This document shows, in pieces, positions 1 to 13,300 of a stretch of DNA of 64,000 bases; position 1 is the first letter of the stretch; every line of letters starts with the position of its first letter. Below the pieces are notes generated by a model that made no database searches, was not told where the DNA came from, and saw nothing but the letters and a program-made list of their open reading frames with translations. The position numbers were made by a program, and so were the translations under genes. Source of the stretch: Takifugu bimaculatus (lineage: Eukaryota > Chordata > Actinopteri > Tetraodontiformes > Tetraodontidae); NCBI GenBank assembly GCA_004026145.2, contig CP034990.1, positions 14,782,383 to 14,846,382 of the forward strand. The letters run 5' to 3'.

Positions 1-515
1 CTGCGAGTGCTGGAGACCTTCATCAACGAATGCTTGCGCTTCCACCCGGTGGTGGACTTCACCATGCGTCGATCCCTGTCGGATGATGTCATTGAGGGTT
101 ACAGGGTACCGAAGGGCACAAACATCATTCTGAACACCGGCCACATGCACCGGACAGAATTCTTCCTCAGACCCACTGAGTTCTGTCTGCAAAACTTTGA
201 AAAGAACGTAAGTCAGAGCAGGTGTGGACACTAGATCATTTGGTTAGTTTAAGTGAAGTTTGGACTGAATACATGTGACCGTCCCCACCTTTTTTCATCC
301 TCCAGGCTCCTCGCCGGTACTTTCAGCCGTTCGGTTCAGGCCCTCGGGCCTGCGTCGGCAAACACATTGCCATGGTGATGATGAAATCCATCCTGGTCAC
401 CTTGCTCTCCCAGTACTCTGTTTGCCCCCATGAAGGCTTGACTCTGGACTGCCTCCCCCAGACCAACAATCTGTCTCAGCCAGCCGGTGGAGGAGGGCCC
501 AACAGCTCAGCATGA
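1..515 (+). CDS. cyp19a1a: Aromatase (cytochrome P450 19A1, ovarian type), C-terminal part; 5' exons outside window
   Basis: Aromatase converts androgens to estrogens in the endoplasmic reticulum membrane. Two coding exons are in the window: 1-207 (the true left edge may lie before base 1) and 306-515, separated by a 98-bp GT/AG intron with donor GTAAGT at 208. Together they encode the last 138 residues of a protein usually about 500-520 aa long. The K-helix ExxR motif (ECLR) lies at window residues 10-13. The heme loop FGSGPRACVG follows at residues 78-87, with Cys85 as the axial heme ligand. The stop codon TGA is at 513-515. The C-terminal tail after NNLSQP is Gly/Pro/Ser-rich and poorly conserved. 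Linkage to tnfaip8l3, scg3, tmod3 and leo1 favours the a (gonadal) copy over the brain copy cyp19a1b; this is inference from remembered fish synteny. The family call is very secure. Confidence 0.95.
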
Positions 516-674
516 GATTCTTACCGAGGCAGAGAGGTAGCTGGCAGACGGTCTGAGCCCAGACCTTTGCTTCTTTCTTCATTGGTGCCGACAGCATATG
601 TTTATATGGACATCTGCTCCCTGCTGCGGCATTTATCTTATGATTGTACAAAGCTAACTTTTCTATATTGTATT

Positions 675-680
675 ATTAAA
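675..680 (+). terminator. Candidate poly(A) signal (ATTAAA) of cyp19a1a
   Basis: An ATTAAA hexamer lies 160 bp after the cyp19a1a stop codon and is followed by T-rich sequence. It is the first plausible poly(A) signal downstream of the gene. No transcript evidence is available, so the 3' end is inferred. Confidence 0.45.
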
Positions 681-3600
681 CTGTGATTCTGTCTCAAGTT
701 TTATGTGAACTTAAGTAAATATTATTTACTCTGCCAGGTCTGTTTTTGGGTCTGTTTTGTGACTTCTGAATATGTGAATGTGGTTATTTACACAAAACTG
801 ATGTGACTGCATTTTAGTGAAAAATCAAATTTGCTATTAAGTATATTCAGATTAAGAACAATAAGTGCATCATTTTTTTTAAATGTTATATATTTGATGT
901 AGTTTGATTATGGGTGTGTAATACCCATAATTTCCACAAGGCGGCATAACAATAACTATTTTTGAAGGAATGAAGTCGTGGAATTGTAATAGAGGTACAT
1001 TAAAGGGAGACTGTAAAGCAAAAGCAAGAACTCATCAGTCAGATTGTTTTTAAGCAATGAGAGGATCTGAGTTAGACAGCATAATTTATAGCAGTGATGA
1101 GGCGTCTGTCAGCAAAAGCTGAACATCCTCATATTTCACAGTATATTAAAGGGTGTAATAAATCAGATTATGCAGATTAAAGCATTCTAGATTCAAACAA
1201 AAACAAACAAAGCTTAATAGCACTAAATAAACACAATTCTTATTAAACATTTTTAACGACTGCAGGGCTGATGCTGATGCTGGGAGGGTTCTAATAATTG
1301 TCATCTTCATCAACACTTTGCTGCGCTGCAGTTTCAGGGTGAAGACATGACCTCGATGCAGAGGGATCTTTCATTAGAAGTCATCATCATTCTTCATCGA
1401 TCTATGAGGGAGAGAAAGATTTAAAGAAACACGTCACCCAAAAAAAAGCCTATTAAAAAGTCTAATCCGTCCCACGCTAATATAAACCACATAAACGATT
1501 GAATCAGATGGGAATGGTTTCAAAATAATTAAAACAAATACCTCTAACTTACTGGCTAAATGAAGGTTATGTAAATCGTGCTGCCCTCCCGTGGTTCAAT
1601 AGGTAACTGCAGTTGGTGATTCTCAGTCATGCACGCCTGTTTCTGAAACACTAGCAAACGTGTTGTTTTGTATAATTTATTACATCCACGTACTTTACTA
1701 CTTTGTCAGAAAGTAGGCGAATCGTTGATCAGTGACAGATAATAAACATCCCATTAATCAAAAGACCTTTGCTTCAAAGATAATTATGAGAATTCATAAA
1801 AAGTTGTGATAATGTTTCCAATTTAGTTGACAACATTTAAAAACCTTGTTAACTTGATATGCAACTGTAGGGGTAGATCTTCCAAAGAATCCTGACTCAG
1901 CATTGCAGCAGACACATGAGGGTGTTGCCATGAAAAGTACATGATCTCCTAATCCTCAGTTTTCAAGGATATAATTACATAGTGCACTAATGTGATTCAT
2001 CTGTCTCTCTTGCTGCGGGACATCAAGAGTCTGCTAAATAGATCTGTGGTCATTTTCTAGTCGGAGAATGGGTGTGCGTGCGTATATGTGCGTGTCTGTG
2101 TGTGTCTGTCTGTCTTTCTGTCTGTGTGTAAGGGGAAAAGAGAGAGAAGGAGATGTCTCTAACCGTCACCTTTTCTTTATTTGCACTTTTAAGCTACTGC
2201 ACCTCCGGATAAGCGTGCAAATCTACAACAGAGCAGCAGTTCAGCTGGAAGAAGAGGAACCAGTCATTAACGTTACACACCATGACAGCATGTGTTGACT
2301 AATCTGTTCGTGGAAGGTTCGAGGATCTTTATTATTATTATTATTATTGGTCACAAGACGGATATTTTCCATCTCACGTGTCTGTTGTGTGACACATGAC
2401 AGATTAATACTGACAAGATGCCAGACAGCCTTAAAAATAACTCACAGGATTAAAAGAAAGTTTAACACACACATGTACAAGTAAACACACACACACAAAT
2501 CCTTGGACTTTTATCTTTGTGAGGACTTTCATAGATATAATGCATTACCCAGCTCTTTACGCTAACCATTGTGATTAACCCTTTCTAACTAATCCTCACC
2601 TCAACCTTAAAAACCAAGTCTTAACCCTCCAACCCTTTGAAGTTCTGAGGCCCAGCCAAAAATGTCCTCACACCCCAAAACTGTACTCGCTTTGTTTGTA
2701 TTTTTGGTCCTCAATATGTATAAGTTCAAGAACACACACTCAAATGCCACTGGTCTACATTTCTCCCTGCTGGATTAATGCATCATTAAAGGACAACCAC
2801 CGTTGCCACGGAAACGTCTCCTAAAAATGTGCTCGTCTTCCCAACATTGTCGGTACAGCGTGAATGCGGTGACTCGGGCCTCCTACGATCAACAACCACA
2901 GTCTTCCAGGATTGTTGCGTGAGGCACGTTTCACCGCCGCGCTGGTGCCGCGACGGCTCAGACGAACGTTGCAAGCTAACGTTTTGGGGGGGGAGATATG
3001 TGACGAAATGAATGCAAGAGAAAGTGAGGGAAGATCCTGACTCATATTATAAGAATCTTTCATCAAGTGCGCCTGAGGAGGCCCAGACCGGAGCGTGTCT
3101 GCACACACGTGACCGCAGAGCGCGGCTCCTCCCACTCGTGGAGAGACTTTCAAACGCGAGCAGCAAATCCACATTTTGTTGGAGGAGCACAGTTAGCAGC
3201 GCCGTTGCTCGGCCGTCGGCCATAGCTGTCCTTGTTGTTCCCAGGCACCTGCTACTCATGCTTTCTGGTGACAACGTTGTCGTGTAAACGTGGCCTGAAC
3301 GAGTAACGCACATGTGTCACACGTCTTCGTGTTCACTGAAAATGGCGCCTCCCTTTTTACAAGGAGGAGAAAACGATAACACTTTTGAAACCTTTCACTC
3401 CGGAGTCCAGGTTTAAACATTTGTGGCACTCCAATTCTCGGGTAAACAAATGGCACAAACACAACCAAACCTGGTTTGGTTTTGGGCTGTTTTCCTTGTC
3501 CCGTAAAGGGGCCCTGGCTGTCTTCCTCACACAAACTTGCAGTTTGTGAGCACAAACAGTTTCTCTGACAGATCCCATTATTGAGGCTGGTTCGCCCAGT

Positions 3601-4370
3601 CGAGTGGACTTGTCCTAAACTCAGGTCACATTTGGGGAGATCTAAACAATTATTAAACCACAAACTGTATAAGTGAGGCCAGTTGAACAAATGCAGCTCC
3701 AGAACTCTCCCCCAGAGGCCTGAGGGGCTGTCAGCTTCATAAAATACACCATCACACATTCACAACAGGCTTTAATTATAACCATTTATTCAACAGTCTC
3801 ATGAAGGCAGCTTGTTGTGATTACTGGGGTGTATTTTTATCACTGAATTGTTGCGTAAGACAGAACACACACACACACAAGCGCACACATGCAAATGGAC
3901 ACAGAGATGAAGAGAAGTCGGCCTCGGGGAGTGGGCCGGCTGATGCCATCTGGTGCCCGGTGTCCACGCTGAGCAACAGTCAGCTCCACACCTGGGAGGC
4001 GGCATCGCCTGCAACTGTTGTCGGACCACCAACTGCACTCCCACCTGCCCCCACGCTTCTGACTGCAGGCTTTCTGTCACCAAACCCAGAGAACTCGCCC
4101 TCTGTAAGTCAGCGTGCTGGCGCTTCTCTGACATTTAGATCTTAGTAATGCTGTTTCGCGCCTCTCTGGGGGTCACGGCAGCATTTGATGTACATTAGAC
4201 TGTGGTCAGATCCTGCCTAAGGAGGTAAAGCTCCAGATATAGGTGATGGGAAGAGGTGGCGGGACTAAAATAGGGCCCCATCCACTTCACTTCAGTATGG
4301 AACTGACATCTTTTTCTTCTTCTTATTGTTGTAATTTATATCAATAAGATTTACTGTAAAAACTCGGGGG
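681..4370. other. Intergenic region between cyp19a1a and tnfaip8l3
   Basis: No gene was recognised here. The region is AT-rich up to about 2780, with a short (ATT)n run at 2328-2348. It is somewhat richer in CpG from about 2830 to 3280, where overlapping short open frames occur on both strands. None of these frames resembles a known protein or has supporting splice structure. The sequence may hold the distal promoter of tnfaip8l3, but no element stands out. Confidence 0.5.
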
Positions 4371-4580
4371 TATAAGAGTCCGCGACTGAAGGGGAGAGAG
4401 GAAAACCTCTGAGGGTTTCTCACAACAGTGGAGTAAAAGCTGCATTTGAGATGGATTTAAAGATTAGAAAACAATCATTAACCTGGACTGACTGATTTTC
4501 TAACAGCAGATAACAAGGACTCGTGGGATGCCTCCTGCTAAAACACAGGCTGCAGGGAGAGAGAGAGAGAGAGACAGAGA

Positions 4581-4614
<34 letters not shown>

Positions 4615-5082
4615 CAGAGAGAGACAGAGAGAGAGAGACAGAGAGAGACAGAGACAGAGAGACAGCGAGAGAGAGAGACAGCGAGAGACAGAGAGACAGA
4701 GAGAGCACTTCCAGCATACAGAAAGAGTTTAAGTGGAGAGAGCGTGAAGAGTCTGAGTGTGACAGCATCGAATGAGAGGAGAGGGAGGGGAGGGAGGAGG
4801 GACCGTGCAGAAAGGACAAGGGAGGGAGGAACCCGGGGCGAGCAAGGGGAGGGAATCAGAGAAAGTAGATTGGAAAGAGAAGGAAAGTGAGGGAGTCGGT
4901 AGAAGAGAGCCCAGTAGCATTCCTCTCACAGCTGCAGCCATCCAGACTCAAGAGGAGAGGTTCTGTTCTCCCAGAGGGAGGAGAAAAAGTCAAGAACTAT
5001 TTTTTTTTAAAAAGACACTTTTACAGACTGAAGAGATCCAGAAGATCATCTGGAGAGGACAGGGAATATCGAGAAGGTGAAG
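4371..5082 (+). promoter_or_regulatory. Putative tnfaip8l3 promoter and purine-rich 5' UTR
   Basis: A TATA-like element (TATAAGA) is at 4371-4377 in a GC-richer context. From about 4550 to 4980 the plus strand is strongly purine-biased. This stretch includes a GAGA/GACA simple repeat and ends about 100 bp before the tnfaip8l3 start codon. The open frames running through it (for example 4528-4890, Arg/Glu-only) are by-products of the repeat. The promoter assignment is inference from position; the TSS is unknown. Confidence 0.35.
4555..4705 (+). repeat. (GA)n/GAGAGACA simple repeat, homopurine
   Basis: About 150 bp of GA dinucleotides interrupted by regular GACA and occasional GC steps. Almost every base on the plus strand is a purine apart from the C of GACA. 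It probably lies in the tnfaip8l3 5' UTR or proximal promoter. Confidence 0.9.
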
Positions 5083-6303
5083 ATGGATTCAGACTCCGGT
5101 GAGCAGAGCGATGGGGACCTCTCTTCAGGTAAGACCTCGGCTCATCAGCATTTCCACGGCTGCTCAAATTCTAAACCAACTCCCAGTTTCCTCACTGAGG
5201 ACCGTCCGACCCGCGTCGGTACCCACCAGCAGGTCGGTTGCATGTGTGAGACATTTCCTCTCAGTCCCACATTCTGCCTCTGTCGCTCGCCTGGGCAGCG
5301 TGCTCAGAGCTCCGGTCCACCAGAACCGGGAGTGGGGGGGGGGGGGCGGTGAGCGGCAGAGCCGGCAGAGGCGGCGCCGCCAGGAGCAGGCAGGCTCTGA
5401 CACGTGTGTTCATCAGCACCTCCAGTGGGAGTTCTGCCCCAACACTAATGTGCTCACGCTCATGATGCTGGGCACCATAAATCGAGCCTGGAGAGCTTTT
5501 AATGAGTCAGGACGGAGGATTTATTACCGCCTCGGTCTCCAGCCTTAAACACGCCGATGAGGTCGCGTGTGTCTGGCGTTGGATGTTCACCAGTGTTGTG
5601 CACACGTGGGTGATTTAATCAAACGCAGGAGGTGAAACACGAACAATATTGAAGTATTCCGCCATCTCCTTGTCTGGACGGGAGGTTTTGATATCGCACT
5701 GATGCTGCTGCTGATGCTGCGGCTGCTCCCAGCGCCGCCGCTCCACTCAAACCATCTGTCCGTCCATCTGGCCCGCCGTCAGTCTCTCTGTCTGTTGGGT
5801 CCGTTTGCGGTGCAAAGTCTCGTTTATTTGGCTGCAAAACAATGCAGCTCACGCTAAAGAGATGACATTTCCCGCCCCCCGGAGGGAACGCCGGCGCTCC
5901 GTTTGTGGCTCTGCTGCAGTCCGTTGTGGAAAAACGGGTCTGGCTAATTTGAGTTAAGGTCAACGTGCAACCGGAACCTGAGCGAGTATTTTGAAAACAG
6001 GGGGATGTTTCCAAAACACACACGACGGAGTGTTTTGGGTGAGGGACGAGCGATTGATATTAATATCCTCCGATGTGGCGTCAACACGGTGTTCCGTTGA
6101 GTCGTCTTGTTTTGTGTTGTTTCTAAAACCTCTAGGCATGTTCACGGTTGCATCCGGACTAAAACTTGTGATCCACTCAGCTTCCCATACGCATGTAATT
6201 GCCTGGAAAAAGTGTATTAATTTAAGGTTCCACTCAGGTTGCACTGGAAATTGTTCAGTGTGTCATTGCATATCCTCTACTTGTTAGCAAATTCTCCTTG
6301 AAG

Positions 6304-6372
<69 letters not shown>

Positions 6373-7252
6373 ACACACACGGAAGTGTCGTGTAAATCAT
6401 GAACAAGTTTTAATGTCATCATGTGAGAGTCAGGATTTGGACTATGGAGCCAGACGATTAAATAGCCTTAAACAGTGATAATGTGTTTCTTTATTACTTC
6501 CTCTGTCCTCTGCACCTTTCCACAGCTCTGCTGTAACCTCTGACCCCTTGAGGAGTCGCACAAAAAGGCCCACGCCTGAACCAAATCTTTTCCTTTATTC
6601 ACGGCCGCGAGCGGGCCGCCGAGCGTCTCCGTAGACACCAAAACGGATTCTGACCATCCTCTGTTTCCGTCGTGCGGTGGAGCGAACCTAAGTGCACCTC
6701 ATCGTTAGCCAGGGCGCCGCTGAGGGCGCACACCTGCTCGGCTGCAGCACGGCAGGTCCATTTCAGAATAAAAAACAAGACTTCCAGATGTATTCTGCTC
6801 GGGACTACGTCCAAACCCCGGGACAGATCTTTTTGATGACTACACATCAGCAGGCCTGTTGAAAATAGAAGCTGTCCGACTGTTGTGATAACAGCTGTGA
6901 GAGGTCAAAGGTCATGAGGGTTGCTCTGTTTCCAGTGCAAACAAAAATAGGCAGATGTGTGCAAAAAATGACGGCCTGAATTGAATCATCGCAGCAGATT
7001 TTAAGCGTTTGTTTATACTCTCATCAACTCTGCGGTTAATTGCTGCCAATCTGAATGTCTGCAAACACCTGAAAGGTCTTGAAGCTGCAAATTATTCCTG
7101 TGTTAGGACTCAATCACGCGCACACATGCGCACGCACGCAAACTAAAATGCCCACATTTCCTTGCTCATTCCTCCGGTGGAATCGCAGATTCTTTTTATT
7201 CCCCTCTTTAATCTGGCTCACAGATGGAGAGTGCTCACTGCAACCCAGCCCA

Positions 7253-7305
<53 letters not shown>

Positions 7306-8229
7306 AGACACCACAAACTCGTTCTGGAAAATTGTAACGTGAACTTAGGGAGAGCGACAGAAAAAAGAGGGGGGAATTGCTGTGAATGGAAAAGATGACT
7401 AAGGAAAAAAAATCTTTTCCTCTACCAGCAGCGAAAGACAGACGCGAACCATCCTCGGGTCCTCCATCCGTGCGCCTGCGAGCGCACAAGGGCACGTGAG
7501 TGTCTGTGGGACACTCCAGAAAGGGAAACGTCTCCCGGTGGCTGAGCCATAACTGAATCATGGCATTAGACCTCAGATGCATTCGGACGAGGCCTCACAG
7601 AGCCGCATTCAACAGGAGAGGGCTGCGGTTTCACTCAGATGCCCGTCGAGGCAAAGTAAACAGTCGCTTCGTGGCGCCTGGTGTGAGAGGCGAGCTGTTG
7701 GAGGGAGGGCGCCACATTCAGGAAAGGCTGGAATGAAGTCAAGGCGTGCATTAACCCCAGATACCTGTTTTTAAAGCTTCATTTTTCCAGCTTGGCTGGC
7801 CTGACTTTTCCCTAATTCACAGAGATTCTCATCAAGTTGGAAACTTTTCCTTTCTCCTCGCTCTCCTCACAAGAAAAAAAAGCAATCAAAAATTTTGCTT
7901 TTACGCAGAAAAAGTCTTTCGTACTTAAATCCGGCACCACTGAACAAACTGACAATTATGGCAAAAAAAAAAAAAGGTGCGGTCTCAAAAAAAAGGCTGG
8001 ATGTATGTTCAGGGTATTAGGATTGCTACAGCAAGCTCCAATTAAAGTGTTTTAAACAATTAGGAACATTAAGGAGACCAGAAGAAGCACCAGAAGTGGA
8101 AATTTAATTTGTGGGCGGTTACATCAGCAAAGTGAAGCTAATCTTACACACACTGTTAGTCTGAGAGGGATTAAGATTGAGGCTGATGCTGGAGATGCTT
8201 CTCTCCAAAAGGAAAATGGCTAAAAGTGT

Positions 8230-8311
<82 letters not shown>

Positions 8312-9251
8312 CCAGTGAACCACAGTTATTTCCTGGTCATTAGTGGTCGTTTGGCAGCCAGGGGAGCTGCAGTATAACGTGTCATATGCAGGGAGGACCA
8401 AGTCAATCTATTTATAACACACCAATTAAATAAAAAGAAACCAATGATTGAAGAAGATGCAGCTTGACACCCCCCACTTCCGGCACCACCACCACTTTAC
8501 CACCACTGACTTAATCAGTTCCCCCAAAATGCCAAACCACCGGGGTTTTGCTCAGATTCGATTCCACTATGACTCCAGGACTCGAACACTCTGCTGTTTC
8601 CCAGTAAAACGCCACCATTTGCTACCAGCAGTTGGACGTCGATGCTGCCTCGCCCATACTGCAGTTGTTAAAGGCCAACATGCCAAAGTCCTGAAGTCAC
8701 GTCCAGAGAAGCTGCCGTTCCACCTTTGGTTAATCATTACAGTCTTTAAAAAGTTATTTTCTCAACTAAGGTCGCACAAATTTACATTTTTTTGTTTCTG
8801 TTCAATAGTGTTTTTCCTCACACATATAAAAAAATAACCTCGCTCTCCTATTTTTCAATGAAGAATTTGACTTGGTTGGAGCTGTTGAAGCAAACATATG
8901 TTTGTTTTTAATAACTTGGCGATCTTGTTTAAGAAGCGACTGTAACTGCAGTCACGGATTTCCTGACTTTATTTTCTACATTTCTGGGTTTCAGCTTGCC
9001 ATGTGTACAGTAAATCTAGATCCTTTAGCTGTATAGCAGGACAGCAGCCCTCCATAAAGTAACAGCTGTTGGGGGTGCAGCAGGGGGTAACAGGGGGTAA
9101 CAGGGGGTGGAGATTCGGCCCCATTTAAATGGGAGAGTTGATTTAAAGCTTCCTGGTTCCTTACTCCCACTTTAACACAGTTAATGTGGGTGAACTAGTA
9201 AACAAACCAGGAGGCCGGCGTTATGGGGAAAGCTGGAAGGGCCTCGATTAT

Positions 9252-9331
<80 letters not shown>

Positions 9332-10347
9332 TGTGTGTGTGTGTGTCTGTGTGCGTGCGTGCGTGCATGTGCGTGCGTGCGCGCATGCTCACGCTTCTCT
9401 TTGTAAACAATGCCACGGCATGCTGGGACTTGGAAGAGGTCTATGAGAGGAGCAAGCCACCCAGGGCCGGAAAACACTTCCTCCCTTGCCAGTGATGTTG
9501 TAGATGTGGTGAGAAATGGGCAGAGAGGAAGAGGCGGACAAAAGGACACGAGGACCGCGTCATGAATGTGACACTGAGACGCTCACTGCAGCCACTTCTG
9601 CATCCAGCTGGGAATGATGGTGCAAAAGGAAGAGGCGTTTCCAGGCATGTGTGGGCATTCTGACAGATTCATTACGGTTAAAATGTATAAATAATTTCAG
9701 CACTTTGCTTAACACCTCCCCTGGTCTTTTCCTCACTCCTCCATCACTCCTCCTGACACCCAAATTGTGCCCTCAATTGTATTTTATTCGTTCAGTTTAT
9801 CTTTCTGGCAAATCTGCATCCTTCCTCCCGTCTTCTACCCGACTCCAGTACAGTTCTGAATCGTGACAGACTGAAACTGTACTTATTGCCACACGCCCAC
9901 TCCTCTTTTATCTCACTTTGGTAAAAAGTTTAACTTCTTTTGTTCCTTTGAAATATGTTTAGGGATCTCATTCTGTCTTTGTCTGGCTCTTTGACCTCCT
10001 TTCAGTCCAAATAAAATTAGGAAAAATGGTGTTTTATCCTCCTGTGGATTTTATTAGACCTCAGTCAGTCCACCCCCGCATTAGCTGCCCGATACCTAAA
10101 AATGGTCCTACTTCCACTGATGGAATGTACTTGTTTTAGGTCAATGTTAAAAGGGCTTTAATGTACAGCTGGCAGCTGTTTTAGCAGAGCACTATTGTCC
10201 TAATCATGTGTTGTATTTCATGTTTGCATCTCAGCTCTTGTGTGCCGTCGTGAGAGTGTGTGTGTGGGACGCGTTTGCGGTCCTAACATCAATATGTGTA
10301 GGCAGCCTCCAGCCACAGCCTCTTCAAATATAGATGGAGAAGTGTTA

Positions 10348-10394
<47 letters not shown>

Positions 10395-13300
10395 ATGCAC
10401 ATACGCACACATGAATTCTGCTGTGTTATTATATTAGTCTCACCTGTCAAATAAATAACGAGGACGACTGTAACCGCCTCAACACAAGGCTACGCTAACA
10501 CAGGAGTGCATCTGAATGTTCACTCATGAATTGGGGCTGTTTTCAGATGGTTGTACTTTGATTTCTTCCATTTTCTCTAATTATTTAATCTTAGAAGTGA
10601 AAATATTGTTAAATGTTTATAAATGGAGCTAGATAGATAAATGGTCACTCTTCACTCCAGGTTGATCATATTGGTAAGAGGCTGTCGCTGTGAGTGGTAT
10701 TTTCCAAATTCCCCCAAGGTGCTCTGGAGAAACTGTAGCGAATATAGGAATTCCTGAAAACACCCCCGCTTAATGTATTTGTTCCCAAAAAAAAAAGCCT
10801 TTGGATTAATAAAGAAAACAGGTCAAAATTCAAATGGATTCTCACGTACTCTCTGAACTCAAGTGTTTTTCCCAAGTGGCATAAAAAACATAGTTATTTT
10901 GACTATTACCTCTGATCTTCAGCGTGTTTTTGTGAGAACCCCCAAACAAAAATTCCCATTCCATCCTAAGAGCCAAACCATGTCCGATAAACTTTCCATT
11001 GGAACACCTCAGTGGACGTCTGCGAATTATTCCTTTATTCTTCGAGAAAGTTCCTTTTTTTCCTTCACTCACTGGTGGATACCAGACCAGATTTACCAGC
11101 AAATGATTGTGGCAGAGCAATTTTCCAGAGCAGCTCCCAGAGGACAGAAGCAGAGAGGGGAGACAGCCTGCAGCCTGTTCCCATGTCCGTTTACCCACGC
11201 CAGCGGTGGTCCATTTCCCCTCACGCTAAACAGTTGTGGACATCGATGATCCCCAGCTGGTGAAGACATTAAATTTACAACACGGCCGAAGTCAAAGGGC
11301 AGCGATCTCACAGGCCCCTCCGGTCGATGCTGTGTATTAACAGGATGGACGAGTGTCTTCCCCGGTGGACCGTCCCTGTCCGTCTCTGGTGCTTGTTACA
11401 AGGAGTGAGTGTGATTAAAGGCAAGGTCAGCGCGGCAGGTTGAGGTCAGGATGCTGATCTTCCCATCTTTGCACTCCTCCTTCTACTTCACACAAGTGAT
11501 ATATTAATAAACGCGACATTGTCGTGCCTGATCTGGGCTCATCTCTCGGCTCCGCTGGGACGCGCTCGTTTAAACAAAGAAACAGTCAGCCATGGAGCAT
11601 TAAAGAAGACGCAGTGAGAGAGAAATGCAGTCCATCTTTGTGTCCCTCCAGAGGCCCATAAGTGCTTTTCCTTGGACAGCGAACCGCAGCGGGGACAGCA
11701 TAAACACACTGTCAGCATGCATATCAGGCCACTTCATTAAAAGCACCCATTGGCAGATATTGGGAAACACTCTCAACAGGTTTGTTTATGTGACTCTCGC
11801 CAATGACGCAGAGTCTAGTTTAAAAAAAACAAAAAAAAGGTAGTTCTGACACACAATATCCCCAAACAGGTCCAGTCCAGTTTCCAGTCTCCAGCTGATC
11901 TTTACGCCACATGTTCAAAGTGCTTCAGCAGGTGGTAAAATGGTCAGATAAGTCAAATAGTTCCATCCTCCCCATCCCAAAATTAAGTACAATCACCAAT
12001 CACAGGCAGATTAAGAGAATCTGCTAACGATTCAGCTTAAAGGTCAAAATACAAGAGGCTGTAAAACATCATGGCCAACCACTCTGGAGCCATCTGAGGT
12101 CAATAATGTCGCGTGCAACTAAGAACTCAAGAGTTATAGAAACAAACTGAATGTAAGGGCTTACTCCCCCGGAACTGATTGAATGGCGCCTTCATTGAGG
12201 GCCTCACCCTCACAAAAGCTTTCTCAAAAAGGCTCGTGCTTAAGTGTGCCTTCAAGGGGCTTCAGATCTAACAATTTACGCATTTAAACTTTAATTCATT
12301 ATCAATAATCAGTTTCACATGCTGCTTTCAGCTTCCATGATAATGAGATTTGAAAGCTCTCCTCACTTGTAGCTCTTGTCCATGAATATGAGGTCGGATT
12401 TCGTGTGTTCCGGAGCCTTTCAACGGCTGTGGATTCAGAAAAGCTTGCAGCTGAATCCACGGAGGGCATCTGACATCTGCCCCCCTTTAAAAGCAACAGT
12501 TGCCTGGATACAGCCCAGCCGATGGTTGGAAGACCCGACGATCACCACCCTGATCGTCTGAAAGCTCCTCCACAGTGGAAAGAGTCCCACTTCCACCAAC
12601 CCTGGATCACTAATCTGTCCCTGACCATGACTCTGTCTCTCTTTTAGCTCTTTACCGCCCATGCGTCAGTCTCACAGCACACACGGGTGCATTAACAGAC
12701 TCACAGGGATCAGAGGGGTGATCAGAATGGTCCTCTGATTGGTGCAGTAGCCACAGAACATCACTGAGCATTCTCCCCCGATGCCTCTGCTGATGCATCT
12801 GTTTATGAAGGCCTGAACTGTGGGGAGACCTTCGCTGTGCCTGCGTGGCCTGTTTGAGGGCCCGCTCTGGAAGGTAGATGTGCCTCCAGCCTCATTTATG
12901 TGCTGGCACCAACTGAAACAAGACACTGTCTGACCTCTGCTCCCCCGTCCAGGCGCGGCCTCTCACTTATCACCCCTGCGGACCGTTAAAACCTCCCACT
13001 GCTGCTGACCGGCTGAAAATGTCTGGGAAAATGTGGCTCTTTACAAATTTGGGGCATATAAAAGTATGGCCTGGCATCTTTATTGTGTCTAGAGGCTGAT
13101 TCCTCTATAAAAGACTGTAGCACTACTAGTGGAAAACAGGTTGCGCATGGAAAGTTTAAAAAAAAAAAAAAAAGCAGGGAATTTTTGGCCAAGGCAAACA
13201 AGCAGAAATCTTGAAAGACACAATAGTTTTCCCCGTTCTTTCTTTCCTGTAAGGTTGCATCTTTGAAGTTGTTTCCTCTCGACTGAGGCACCTAAAGGAG

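Noticed and set aside
3256..4145. Frames of 110-167 aa between cyp19a1a and tnfaip8l3
   Set aside because: Open on both strands in moderately GC-rich sequence, with no family similarity seen.
4528..4890. 120-aa Arg/Glu-rich open frame
   Set aside because: It is a translation of the GAGAGACA simple repeat upstream of tnfaip8l3, with no family resemblance.
9066..9113. Short GGGGGTAACA repeats
   Set aside because: Only three imperfect copies, too short to call a minisatellite.
8171..9549. Several Val/Cys and Thr/His repeat proteins
   Set aside because: They are translations of (TG)n/(CA)n microsatellites.
10842..11263. Overlapping 118-128 aa frames on both strands in the tnfaip8l3 intron
   Set aside because: There is no recognisable domain, start context, splice partner or codon bias. 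They are likely chance.
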